From Bdellovibrio sp. NC01 (GTDB lineage Bacteria > Bdellovibrionota > Bdellovibrionia > Bdellovibrionales > Bdellovibrionaceae), in NCBI RefSeq assembly GCF_006874625.1, contig NZ_CP030034.1, positions 3,410,001 through 3,474,000 of the forward strand: a stretch of 64,000 bases of DNA, in the 5' to 3' direction. Positions within the stretch are counted from its first letter, which is position 1. Each line of letters starts with the position of its first letter. The notes beneath the pieces were generated by a model that was not told the DNA's origin, ran no database searches, and saw nothing but the letters and a program-made list of their open reading frames with translations. Both the position numbers and the translations under genes were made by a program. Positions 45,809 through 54,442 of this stretch are shown in pieces.

Positions 45809-45846
45809 GCTCAGTTCGCTTGTCTGCACTCCGACTTCGTCGGAGT
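45796..45846 (+). terminator. two tandem perfect hairpins after the PBP gene
   Basis: AACTGAGCC-TTA-GGCTCAGTT (45796-45816, spanning the stop codon) and ACTCCGAC-TTC-GTCGGAGT (45828-45846, with a CTTCGG tetraloop). Neither has a T run of normal length, so they may stop transcription weakly or protect the 3' end of the mRNA. Confidence 0.45.
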
Positions 45847-45870
45847 AGTTTGCCTTTTATTCTCGGAGAT

Positions 45871-46851
45871 TTAAAGTTTGATCTCTAAGCCTTCGTGCGC
45901 GAAGTCCCAGATGATTTGCTGAATCGACTCTTTGTTTTCAGAAGCCTTGGCCATCAACGATTCGTAGTACTCTTTCGTTTGGCGTTTCAACTCCATCACG
46001 TGTTCAGATCTTGCACCTGGATCGTGATGGGCAAATAAAACTTGGCCAATCTTTTCACGCAACGCAATTTCAAGTCCAACTTGAGCAGCGCTGTGACCCC
46101 AATTTGCTTTTTCAGCCAACTCAGGCAACGTGTACTGCGCATCGAAATACATCACATCGACATTTTGATACAACGGCAAATCAGGTCCCAATTCTTCAGG
46201 AGTCACGCGCGTACCTTCCGTATCCACACAGTGTGCATACGTCTTGCCGCCCGCTTCAACTTTAAAACCCCAACATGGATCTGGATGATCAAGTTGATAA
46301 GGAGTGATTGTGAAATCATCGACTTTGATGGGTTTACGAGGCTCTAAAACGTGAAAGTGAATTTTCGCTTTCAACGCTTCATACGGCACCGGGAAGTAAG
46401 GCTTTTTGAAAATGCCACGAATCAACTGCTCAAGATCCTCTTGAACCGCGTAATAGTGAATCTCGCTGCCAGGAATAAAATGTGGCGTAAAGAATGGCAA
46501 ACCGATCACATGATCCCAATGGAAATGAGTCATGAAAATATGGAAAGGCCCTTTTGCACGACCCGCCGTTCCTGACATGATCGACTCACTAAAAGTTCGG
46601 ATACCGCTGCCACCATCAATCAGGATTTGCGATTTTCCGCTGCGAACTTCCACACACGTAGTGGCAGTCCCGTAACCACCGACAACAGGCTCTTCAACGC
46701 TTTTGATATATTTTGAAACCTGAGAAAGGTCACGATAGCCCATCGAGAAGAAGTTTCTTAAAACTCCTTCAATATGATATGTCCATTCCGTCGGTGTTGG
46801 TGCTGAAGGAAGTGATCCCCTCACGCCCCAGAATTTTATAGTGAGAGACAT
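45871..46851 (-). CDS. MBL-fold metal-dependent hydrolase
   Basis: A 326-residue metallo-beta-lactamase-fold enzyme. The signature THFHWDHVIGLPFF supplies the HxHxDH metal site; FWGVRGSLPSAP at the start and AHCVDTEGTRVTPEELG, DAQYTLPELAEKANWGHS further on match the RNase Z/cyclic-nucleotide phosphodiesterase-like subgroup. It starts at the ATG at 46849-46851; a longer frame runs into the ferredoxin gene. Follows that gene by about 50 bp, so co-transcription is likely. Substrate unknown; a Zn- or Fe-dependent phosphodiesterase is a reasonable guess. Confidence 0.85.
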   Translation of the reverse strand: MSLTIKFWGVRGSLPSAPTPTEWTYHIEGVLRNFFSMGYRDLSQVSKYIKSVEEPVVGGYGTATTCVEVRSGKSQILIDGGSGIRTFSESIMSGTAGRAKGPFHIFMTHFHWDHVIGLPFFTPHFIPGSEIHYYAVQEDLEQLIRGIFKKPYFPVPYEALKAKIHFHVLEPRKPIKVDDFTITPYQLDHPDPCWGFKVEAGGKTYAHCVDTEGTRVTPEELGPDLPLYQNVDVMYFDAQYTLPELAEKANWGHSAAQVGLEIALREKIGQVLFAHHDPGARSEHVMELKRQTKEYYESLMAKASENKESIQQIIWDFAHEGLEIKL

Positions 46852-46900
46852 AGAGAGCTTAGGATACCGTCGAAAATATATGTTTCCAAACAGATATTTT

Positions 46901-47170
46901 TTAGCGAGCAACTTTGTCGTAATTTGCGACAACAAGCTCCGACCTAGGTACGGCCTGACAAGTGCGAACGACGTTTTTCTCATCTTTGTCTTCAGGAACG
47001 TCGCCACCGACGTCGCCGAACTCTATCACCGCGAGACAACTGCGGCAGTTCCCTTCAAGACAAGAGTAGGGAGGATTGATACGCGCAATCAGAGCTAAAT
47101 CAAGCAGACTTCTTCCCTCTTCTGCTTCAACTGTTGTCTCTTGATTGTTGAGTATAAACTTCACCTGCAT
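46901..47170 (-). CDS. [2Fe-2S] ferredoxin
   Basis: An 89-residue plant-type ferredoxin. The cluster ligands are visible as CLEGNCRSC (Cx4Cx2C) and a later VRTCQA. The N-terminal strands (MQVKFILNNQETTVEAEEG) and the SLLDLALIARI helix are typical. It carries electrons for an unknown partner. Upstream of the MBL hydrolase on the same strand; the ribosome site is weak. Confidence 0.88.
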   Translation of the reverse strand: MQVKFILNNQETTVEAEEGRSLLDLALIARINPPYSCLEGNCRSCLAVIEFGDVGGDVPEDKDEKNVVRTCQAVPRSELVVANYDKVAR

Positions 47171-47361
47171 ACGATTATCACAGCATCGAACATCTGTAGG
47201 CTCAATCGAAAATATTTAAACTCTTCCATAATTATCCTTCTGTCTAAAGTTTGAACGAGCCTGTGATTTCTTCTCTGCCGGTGCCGAGGAATGTCGGTAA
47301 TACCATTTTTCTGATATTTAATGACCGTTTAAAAATGCCGGAAATTCTTGTCGGAGAAAAG

Positions 47362-49311
47362 ATGCTTAAACGTTATCTTACGTTATCATTGTCTGCGGGT
47401 TTAATTATTGGATCTACTTTGCCAGCACATGCGGGCGGTTTAGAATTTCTTGAACCAGCGAAACTCGCACAAAAAGTTAAAAACTTAATCGCCAAGCAGA
47501 AAATCGGAGCAACGGTAAATATCGTCGACGCCGAAGTCTTCGACGGACTTTCAGCGGCATTGAAATACAAAATGCAGTCGGAACCTTCCTATGTGGACGG
47601 CTATTATACACGTCTTGATAAATACACTCTGGACGTTGACGCAAACCCGGGTGACTTCATTGATGGCAATGATTTACCTCTTGGATTTAGCATTGATCAT
47701 CAATCGGAAATCATCTTTGCTCGTCAGTTTAAAAAACAATCTGAATCTTTGACGGCCCTTCCCTACACTCCTAAAAATCTGCCGTTATCGGCGGAACAGG
47801 CCATTAAAAATTTAAATCCTGGCGACTTCGTAGCGATTACCGGCAAACTTTCCTTGGTCTTGTCACTCAATGGCAGTGCGCCTTTGACGGCGATTGGCAA
47901 TGCTTCGGGCTCTACTCACGTTTATATTTCGGGTGAGTTTTTGATTCATACTTTCCGTATGCCCAACAACAAACTTCGTCTGAAGTTGATCGCCATTCGC
48001 GGCAAAGGTGGCGGTGCCGATGCGGGCGTCACAATGGATAACTTTAAGATTGTGGGCTTCAAATGGGCGGATCACAGAATTAAAAGCTGGATCAACTTAG
48101 ATCCTTTGAACTTAGGTATCAATAAAGACGCGAACAACCTATTCATGCTTGATTACGTCTTCGACTTGAATAACGCGCAAGCAGCACAAGCCTTCGACAA
48201 CCTGATTCACAAGAAAACACGCTTTAGTGAATTGGCCTTTATCAATCCCATCAGCAATAGCGACGCCGTCAAAGAAGACGTCTTAACGGATCTGACTGAC
48301 GTTGAATCCATCACTGCTGAAGACCATGGTTTGCAACCTTCACAACGTCGCATCGACCGTGTTTTTAAAGGTTCAAATGATTCGATCAGCAGTGGTTCTT
48401 CATTCAAATTCGGCTTGAACGTCCTACGCTTCGAGGCGGGTTCCACATATGCACAAAATAAAGTTGTACATATTGATCGCGATGAAGTTGAACAGAAGTA
48501 CATCCTTGATAGCTTCCAAACTTCGAAGAAAGTAAACGCTATCTTTGGCTTGTTTGGTGACTCATCAAAAATCTTTACGAACATGCTGTTCTCTTCTGAC
48601 GACACGTGGAAGCCCCTTGATTTCGTGGCTTTAACATTGGGTCGTGAATTGAAAATGAAAAACGTCTCGCAACGTGATTTCAGAAAAATTCAAGAACACG
48701 TGCGCGAAGTTATTCCAGCTTCTCAATATGCAAAAATTGATTGGAAGAATTGGGATTTCTCGAAGGGCCAACGCGTGAATGGCTACTTTAAAAATGAAAT
48801 CTTCTTTCACCCCGACAGTCTTCGTTATATGCCAAGCCTGGATTATCAAATGGCGTACAGTCGTTTGTATAACTTCATTAAAGAGCGCGGTTATCCTCGC
48901 GTCCCGCCACATGAAACATCTGTGTACGGCGATGACCAACATGGCTTTGAACGCTATGAAGCTGACATCAGTTACATCGCGCGCAGCTTGGCGATCGTGT
49001 TTAATCCGGGCGAAACATCAGAGCGCCGTTATCAACAGTTCAAGCTGCTCAAAGACTTCCCATTATGGCAAGAATACGGTGGCGCCTTCTTGTTATCACT
49101 GGTTCCACAAGACAAGCTTGCGACATTGATTTCCTACGAAATGACTTTCTCTGCAAAAGGTGTTGAGACGATTTCGTTTAAATTCGGAAACTTCGCTCAA
49201 GAAGAGCTTTATAAATCGCTGATGTACATCCAACAGATCATCACCGACCGCTCTTTTGACCTCCGTTTATATACAGATGAAAACGGCGAATTTACGGTCA
49301 AACAAAAGTAA
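47362..49311 (+). CDS. large secreted protein, unknown function
   Basis: A 649-residue exported protein with signal peptide (KRYLTLSLSAGLIIGSTLPAHA). The mature part is rich in strands and Lys/Asp; one segment (AGVTMDNFKIVGFKWADHR) and a C-terminal helical region (PHETSVYGDDQHGFERYEAD) stand out, but I recognise no domain. I use the ATG at 47362, with GGAG eight bases upstream, rather than the longer frame at 47251. A terminator follows. Single gene. Confidence 0.68.
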   Translation: MLKRYLTLSLSAGLIIGSTLPAHAGGLEFLEPAKLAQKVKNLIAKQKIGATVNIVDAEVFDGLSAALKYKMQSEPSYVDGYYTRLDKYTLDVDANPGDFIDGNDLPLGFSIDHQSEIIFARQFKKQSESLTALPYTPKNLPLSAEQAIKNLNPGDFVAITGKLSLVLSLNGSAPLTAIGNASGSTHVYISGEFLIHTFRMPNNKLRLKLIAIRGKGGGADAGVTMDNFKIVGFKWADHRIKSWINLDPLNLGINKDANNLFMLDYVFDLNNAQAAQAFDNLIHKKTRFSELAFINPISNSDAVKEDVLTDLTDVESITAEDHGLQPSQRRIDRVFKGSNDSISSGSSFKFGLNVLRFEAGSTYAQNKVVHIDRDEVEQKYILDSFQTSKKVNAIFGLFGDSSKIFTNMLFSSDDTWKPLDFVALTLGRELKMKNVSQRDFRKIQEHVREVIPASQYAKIDWKNWDFSKGQRVNGYFKNEIFFHPDSLRYMPSLDYQMAYSRLYNFIKERGYPRVPPHETSVYGDDQHGFERYEADISYIARSLAIVFNPGETSERRYQQFKLLKDFPLWQEYGGAFLLSLVPQDKLATLISYEMTFSAKGVETISFKFGNFAQEELYKSLMYIQQIITDRSFDLRLYTDENGEFTVKQK

Positions 49312-49323
49312 TCCAACATTAGT

Positions 49324-49350
49324 AGGGCTCCTATCGGGGCCCTTTTTTTA
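49324..49350 (+). terminator. intrinsic terminator
   Basis: AGGGCTCC-TATC-GGGGCCCT (one T:G mismatch in the stem) followed by seven T. Separates the 649-aa gene from the peptide cluster. Confidence 0.82.
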
Positions 49351-49478
49351 TCCTGCGCGAGGACATTTTCGCCCTCAAAAGACCCCATCAACCCTTAAAC
49401 AAGGCTGTAAAAAGTGCATTTTGACCCCAGAAAACCGTGAGTTTTTGATGGTTTAGGGCGGTTTTAAGCGGTTTTCAG

Positions 49479-49494
49479 TGGCCCGTCATTTGCA
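49479..49494 (+). promoter_or_regulatory. sigma-54-type promoter for the radical SAM peptide cluster
   Basis: TGGCCCGTCATTTGCA. Compared with TGGCAC-N5-TTGC it has the exact GG/GC spacing and one mismatch (C for A at the fifth base). The predicted start is near 49505, about 24 bases before the maturase ATG. Upstream lie the direct repeats GCGGTTTTAA and GCGGTTTTCA (about 49458-49477) and an AAACC...GGTTT dyad (about 49432-49454), where an activator could bind. The operon's last gene encodes a sigma-54 activator, so control may be autogenous. Pattern-based. Confidence 0.65.
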
Positions 49495-49528
49495 CACATG
49501 TGGGTGTTGGTGACGAAGGGAAACCAGA

Positions 49529-50848
49529 ATGCAATTGCGTAGGCACAAAGACATTATTGCCATTAAAACAGGTGTTGAATCAGCACCGGTGGCTTTTCAC
49601 GCGCGCAATCTGGAAGTTGCTCAGGTTTCTGAAGAAGCTTGGGCGTCTATGGCCCCGACAACTTTCGATAACGGATTCGTGATGAACATGGAACCCAACG
49701 AAGCTGGCGTCAACGCTGAAGCCTTGGGTTCTCTTGAAGGATGGAATGAAGAAATCAATCCATCAGCACAAACTCCAAACGCGAAATTTAAAATTCGTGC
49801 GCTAACTATCAACGTAACGCAAATCTGCAACTTGCACTGTACATACTGCGCTGCTGGTGGTGACGGCACTTACGGCGATCCGATTGCTAAGATTTCTATC
49901 GAAAAAACTTTGCCGCAAATTCAATACTTCATGAATAAACTTGCAGAGGGTGAAAGTTTCTCGATCACGTTCTTGGGTGGCGAACCTTTGCTTTACCCTG
50001 AAGCGATCAAAATCATCGCTGACTATGTGAATGAGATCGCGGCGACAAAAAATCTAAAATCATTTTTCAACGTCATCACGAATGCGACTTTAGTGAACGA
50101 CAAGATCCTTGATATTTTAACTGCGATCAAAACTTCGATCACAGTAAGTATCGACGGTCCTCCAGAAACTCACGATTTGGCTCGTCCACAAAAGAATGGC
50201 CAAGGTTCTGGTAAAGCGACGGTTGAAGGTCTTAAAAAGATTCTGGCACATAAATCAGAACTTGGCAGAATCCTTCTTCACGCCGTTTTCAGCCGCACGA
50301 ATTTGGAAGTCGAAAAAGCTTACCGTTTCTTTTCTGAATTCAATGCTGACGCTTACGAATTCACTTTCGACGTGACAGAAGCGGCATCTGAAGCGAATCA
50401 AAAATTCATCAGCGAGATGTCGAAAGTCGCGGCTTTGGCTTACGACCGCGGCGGCGAAACTGAATTACGCAAAATCACAATGTTCGATGGCTACTTTTCA
50501 GCCTTGGACGAACAACGCAGAAGTGAAAACTACTGCGGTACTGGTAAGTCTTTGTTGTCGTTGGATTCAAACAGCAAGCTTTACTCTTGCCCACTTGAAG
50601 TAGGTAAGAAAAACGAAATGCTTGGCGATGTTGAGAATTTGAATACAGCGCTTGAAAGCTTACAAAGCCCACTTATTGAAAAGAACAAGTGTCAAACTTG
50701 TTGGGCGCGTTTCTTGTGCGGTGGCGGATGCCTTTTTGTGCATAAGTCACTGACAGGAGACAAACACAAAAAGCACGTCAGCTTTTGTGAAAGAACTAGA
50801 TCTTTAATTGCACTTACGATTTTATACTATGAGAGAAGCAGAGGTTAA
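49529..50848 (+). CDS. radical SAM/SPASM peptide-modifying enzyme
   Basis: A 439-residue radical SAM protein. Residues 1-90 form an N-terminal extension that could bind a leader peptide. The radical SAM cluster motif is C100-NLH-C104-TY-C107 (CxxxCxxC), followed by the SAM-binding GGEP (about residues 150-153). The C-terminal SPASM domain has seven cysteines (C336, C354, C388, C391, C397, C401, C420) for two auxiliary clusters. Enzymes of this plan cross-link or epimerise ribosomal peptides. GAAGGGAAACC precedes the ATG. One base separates its stop from a 34-codon peptide gene. Confidence 0.88.
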   Translation: MQLRRHKDIIAIKTGVESAPVAFHARNLEVAQVSEEAWASMAPTTFDNGFVMNMEPNEAGVNAEALGSLEGWNEEINPSAQTPNAKFKIRALTINVTQICNLHCTYCAAGGDGTYGDPIAKISIEKTLPQIQYFMNKLAEGESFSITFLGGEPLLYPEAIKIIADYVNEIAATKNLKSFFNVITNATLVNDKILDILTAIKTSITVSIDGPPETHDLARPQKNGQGSGKATVEGLKKILAHKSELGRILLHAVFSRTNLEVEKAYRFFSEFNADAYEFTFDVTEAASEANQKFISEMSKVAALAYDRGGETELRKITMFDGYFSALDEQRRSENYCGTGKSLLSLDSNSKLYSCPLEVGKKNEMLGDVENLNTALESLQSPLIEKNKCQTCWARFLCGGGCLFVHKSLTGDKHKKHVSFCERTRSLIALTILYYERSRG

Positions 50849-50849
50849 C

Positions 50850-50954
50850 ATGACTCAATCAGACACTAAACACATCAAAAAAGTAGCTCCAAAGAAAACA
50901 GAGCCAACTTCAAAAGCGATGCAACCAGGTTGCGTTCCTTTAACTGGCACGTAG
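50850..50954 (+). CDS. 34-aa peptide, likely precursor of a radical SAM-modified product
   Basis: ATG at 50850-50852, TAG at 50952-50954, with AGAGG six bases upstream at the end of the maturase gene; the spacing from its stop is one base. The first 23 residues are polar and Lys-rich (MTQSDTKHIKKVAPKKTEPT, then SKA), like a leader. The last part, MQPGCVPLTGT, has a single Cys28 and is a plausible core. The size, place and sequence style match RiPP precursors, but I recognise no known precursor family, and no export or protease gene lies next to it. Confidence 0.7.
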   Translation: MTQSDTKHIKKVAPKKTEPTSKAMQPGCVPLTGT

Positions 50955-50976
50955 TCTTTAGAAAGTAAATATTTGT

Positions 50977-52857
50977 ATGTCTCTCCCTCCCTCCCTTAGA
51001 GACAAAACAGAAACTGGCGGCAGCTTCAAACATGCTCCTGCTATTGCATTGAGGATTTTATTAGCCTCAGTGATCGCTTTCTTTTTGTCTCAGATTAAGT
51101 TGGATTACATCGAGGGATTCCTTTATGACCTTCGCGTGCGCACGAAAGCGCGTGAAGTCACTTCCGGAAAAATAGACCTGGTTATCTTAGACTCTGAAGG
51201 AGTTAAGAAACTTAAAAGCGATCTGACAGCTTCAATGCTAACAGAGCTAGTTGATAAGATCGCGCAACAAGGTCCACGCTACATTCTTTTAGATTTACGC
51301 ACTGAAGACATTAAAGGGACAGACGCTGAAAAAGCAGCTTTTGCTGACTTAGCTGCACGCACTCCTGGTTTGTTTGTCGCAAGCGATGATTTGGTTCTTG
51401 AAGGCCAAGCGCCACCAAGTCTGCCCCCGCCATTTGAAAAAATCCAATTGGCGTCAGCTCCGAAAACTTCTGATTTGAAAATCTATGCGAAAGACAATGT
51501 CACTCGTCGCATGTTGGTTTCTTATCAAAAACAACCTTTGTTCCATGCGAAGGTGGCTGCGACTTACAATCCGCAAGTCAGCGATCTTTCGGCAATCAAA
51601 GGTCAATTTGAGTTCGCAAGTTCGCAGCAGACTTATATCGACTTCCACCCGACTGGCACTTATCCACGCCATTCATTCGCAGACGTTTTAGCGTCGTTGG
51701 TTCCTGCGGGCACGATGTTCGATAAAATCGTGATCGTTGGTCAAGACACGGGACAAACTGCAAAAGATTACGTTTTGACTCCGTATTCGCGTGAAATCAT
51801 GGCGATGCCAACGGCAGAACTGCAAGCGAACATGTTCGATACAATGATTTTGAACTCTTCACCTGTTCTTGCGCCGAAATGGCTGAACGGTTTGTTGATT
51901 CTTTTGATTTCGATTTTAACAATTCACGTCGTCCTAACAATGAAGCCTACAAAGGGTTTGATGCTTTTGGGTATCACCGTCGCAGGCTTCACGTTGCTTT
52001 GTTACTTTGCGTTCTGGCCATTTGGTTTATGGATCACAATGGCGGCTCCGCTACTAACGATCTTCTTATGTTATTACTTCTTTATTCCGTACCGCTTGAT
52101 CGTCGAAAATCGTCGCAGCTGGGAATACTATCAAAAGAATAAACTTTTAAGCCAAGTTGAAGAGTTGAAAACGAACTTTATCTCGATGATGTCGCATGAC
52201 TTGAAAACGCCGATTGCGCGCATTCAAGGGATGACGGATGTGATCTTGACTGATTCTACACAGATCAGCTCGCAACAGCGTGAAGCCGTTGATACGATCA
52301 AACATTCGGCTGACGACTTATTAAAATTTATCAGCGCTATTCTTAATTATGGCCGTATCGAAAGTGAAGGCGTTCAACTTCATTTACAAAGCCGTGACAT
52401 CAACAATCTTCTTCAGGAAGTCATTCGTAAGCATGAATTCCTGGCGAAGGTAAAACGCATTCAAATCGTATCTGAATTGGAGCCAATGTTCCCAATTCCA
52501 ATGGATGCGGACTTGATGAAACAAGTCCTTTCGAACCTGGTAGAGAACGCGATTAAGTACTCTCCGGAAGACACAAAAATCATGGTAAGCAGCGAGGAAG
52601 CGGAAGGCCGCGTGGTCATCCAAGTGGCCGATCAGGGCCCTGGTATTCCTCAGGATGAACTTGCCAACATTTTCATGAAATTTTTTAGAAGTAAGAACGC
52701 TAAGTCCTCTCCTATTAAGGGATCAGGGTTGGGATTGTACTTGGCTAAATATTTTACAGAACTGCACAAGGGAAACATCTCCGTAGAATCTAATTATGGA
52801 AATGGATCCACTTTTACGGTAGAACTGCCAATCGAGCAGGGGGGTATTCATGCTTAA
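50977..52857 (+). CDS. CHASE2-domain sensor histidine kinase
   Basis: A 626-residue membrane kinase. An N-terminal helix (ALRILLASVIAFFLSQ) is followed by an extracytoplasmic CHASE2 domain (DLRVRTKARE, YILLDLRTEDIKG, SFADVLASLVPAG). Three membrane helices (about residues 305-375), a HisKA domain with the phosphorylated His407 (MMSHDLKTPIARI) and an HATPase domain (NLVENAIKYSP, GPGIPQDE, GSGLGLYLAKY) complete it. It starts 22 bp after the peptide gene and overlaps the regulator gene by 8 bp. The ligand is unknown; the modified peptide is a candidate. Confidence 0.92.
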   Translation: MSLPPSLRDKTETGGSFKHAPAIALRILLASVIAFFLSQIKLDYIEGFLYDLRVRTKAREVTSGKIDLVILDSEGVKKLKSDLTASMLTELVDKIAQQGPRYILLDLRTEDIKGTDAEKAAFADLAARTPGLFVASDDLVLEGQAPPSLPPPFEKIQLASAPKTSDLKIYAKDNVTRRMLVSYQKQPLFHAKVAATYNPQVSDLSAIKGQFEFASSQQTYIDFHPTGTYPRHSFADVLASLVPAGTMFDKIVIVGQDTGQTAKDYVLTPYSREIMAMPTAELQANMFDTMILNSSPVLAPKWLNGLLILLISILTIHVVLTMKPTKGLMLLGITVAGFTLLCYFAFWPFGLWITMAAPLLTIFLCYYFFIPYRLIVENRRSWEYYQKNKLLSQVEELKTNFISMMSHDLKTPIARIQGMTDVILTDSTQISSQQREAVDTIKHSADDLLKFISAILNYGRIESEGVQLHLQSRDINNLLQEVIRKHEFLAKVKRIQIVSELEPMFPIPMDADLMKQVLSNLVENAIKYSPEDTKIMVSSEEAEGRVVIQVADQGPGIPQDELANIFMKFFRSKNAKSSPIKGSGLGLYLAKYFTELHKGNISVESNYGNGSTFTVELPIEQGGIHA

Positions 52858-54382
52858 GGTTTTAGTTGTAGACGACGATCAAGGTCTAAGACTTTCCGTA
52901 AAATCAGCCTTAGCTGTCACTCAACGTTTTGAAATCGATGAGGCCTTCGATGGCGTAAATGCGATGGAAAAAATCAAAGCTGGTGATAAGAACTACGACG
53001 TAGTTATTCTTGATGTCGACATGCCTCGCATGAATGGCCTAGAAGCTCTTCGCCAAATCAAAGAATTCAATCCAGGTATCATCGTCATCATCATGACTGC
53101 CCACGCAACGTTGAACGACGCGATTCAAGCAGTTAAAGATGGCGCTTACAACTACCTTGCGAAACCAGTTGCTGGTGATGACTTGCTTGCTTTGATCGAC
53201 AAAGCAGTGAACGCTCACAACTTGATTTCGAATATCGCAGCCTCTGCTCCAGTGATGGTTGAAGCCGGTCGCAAGATCATCGGCCACACTTCGCAAATGC
53301 AGAAAGTGTTCAACATCATCCACCGCCTTGCCAAAGTAGATACTCCGGTTTTAATCCGCGGTTCTTCAGGTACAGGTAAAGAGTTGGTTGCGAAAGCAAT
53401 CCACTTCAACTCTGCCCGCAAAGATGAAAAATTCGTTGCGATCAACTGCTCTGCGATTCCAGAAAACCTTTTTGAATCTGAATTGTTTGGTCACGAAAAG
53501 GGCTCGTTCACGGGCGCTGATCAACGTAAAATCGGTAAGTTCCAATTCGCAGAAGGCGGCACTTTGTTCTTGGACGAAGTGGGTGATATGCCTCAGTTGA
53601 TGCAAGTTAAAATCTTGCGCGTTCTTCAAGAAAAAGTATTTACACCAGTTGGTTCAAACCGTGAGTTCCCAACAAACGTGCGTATCATCGCTGCGACAAA
53701 TCGTCCTTTGGAAGATATGATCAAAGCTGGTTCATTCCGCGAAGACTTGTTCTATCGTTTGAACGTCGTACCTATATTCTTGCCAGCATTGGCTGAACGC
53801 AAAGACGACATGGAGCACATGGTGAACATCTTTATCAAGAAGTTCAATCAAGCTCATGGCAAACGTATCAACGGTATTGCTCCAGACGCGATGGCGGTTT
53901 TGAAAAAGCATTCTTGGCCTGGTAACATCCGTGAACTTGAAAACGTGATTGAACACGCATTCGTTCTTGAGATGGGCAACATCATCACAATCGCTTCACT
54001 TCCTGAATCATTGTTGATCGCGACAGGCACAAACTTGATCGAAGTTCCTTCTGTTATGGAAACGGCTTCTTCAGTTGCTACCGCAGGCGTATCGGCAGCA
54101 GTTCAAGCGCATTCAAGCCTTGGTGATGATGAAGATTCTGATTTAGGTGGAGACGACAGCGATCTTGACGGTGAAGAAATCGTTCCATTCACAGGCTCTG
54201 CTGAAAGCTTGGACTTCAACGCTCAAAAAGAAGCTTTTGAAAAAGAATTTATCATCAAAGCTTTGAAGACGTTCCGTGGTCGCATCAACCAAACGGCGCT
54301 TCACGCGAACATTCCTAAGAAGACTCTTCTTAGAAAGATCGAAAAATACGGTATCAACGCAAAAGACTACGTTGGTCAGTAA
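52850..54382 (+). CDS. NtrC-family sigma-54-dependent response regulator
   Basis: A 510-residue activator. Receiver domain with phospho-acceptor D55 (VVILDVDMPRMNG); AAA+ domain with Walker A GSSGTGKELVAKA, the sigma-54-contact loop GSFTGA (S replaces the usual A), and Walker B GGTLFLDEVGDMPQ. An acidic linker (DDEDSDLGGDDSDLDGEE) and a Fis-type DNA-binding domain at the end (INQTALHANIPKKTLLRKI) complete it. It overlaps the kinase gene by 8 bp, so the two form a cognate pair. It probably activates the sigma-54-type promoter of its own operon. Confidence 0.94.
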   Translation: MLKVLVVDDDQGLRLSVKSALAVTQRFEIDEAFDGVNAMEKIKAGDKNYDVVILDVDMPRMNGLEALRQIKEFNPGIIVIIMTAHATLNDAIQAVKDGAYNYLAKPVAGDDLLALIDKAVNAHNLISNIAASAPVMVEAGRKIIGHTSQMQKVFNIIHRLAKVDTPVLIRGSSGTGKELVAKAIHFNSARKDEKFVAINCSAIPENLFESELFGHEKGSFTGADQRKIGKFQFAEGGTLFLDEVGDMPQLMQVKILRVLQEKVFTPVGSNREFPTNVRIIAATNRPLEDMIKAGSFREDLFYRLNVVPIFLPALAERKDDMEHMVNIFIKKFNQAHGKRINGIAPDAMAVLKKHSWPGNIRELENVIEHAFVLEMGNIITIASLPESLLIATGTNLIEVPSVMETASSVATAGVSAAVQAHSSLGDDEDSDLGGDDSDLDGEEIVPFTGSAESLDFNAQKEAFEKEFIIKALKTFRGRINQTALHANIPKKTLLRKIEKYGINAKDYVGQ

Positions 54383-54407
54383 TCTCGCGATAAGAAATTT
54401 TGAAATT

Positions 54408-54440
54408 AAAAAGCCCTGGCGAAAACCAGGGCTTTTTTGT
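54408..54440. terminator. bidirectional intrinsic terminator
   Basis: AAAAAGCCCTGG, loop CGAAAA, CCAGGGCTTTTTT, between the regulator gene and the convergent secreted-protein gene. Closes the peptide cluster. Confidence 0.9.
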
Positions 54441-54442
54441 TT

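Noticed and set aside
46852-47007. N-terminal extension of the MBL hydrolase frame
   Set aside because: It overlaps the ferredoxin gene and adds basic, unconserved-looking sequence; the fold starts at the ATG at 46851.
47233-47245. CTAAAGTTT as a sigma-28 -35 element upstream of the 649-aa gene
   Set aside because: No GCCGATAA at the right distance.
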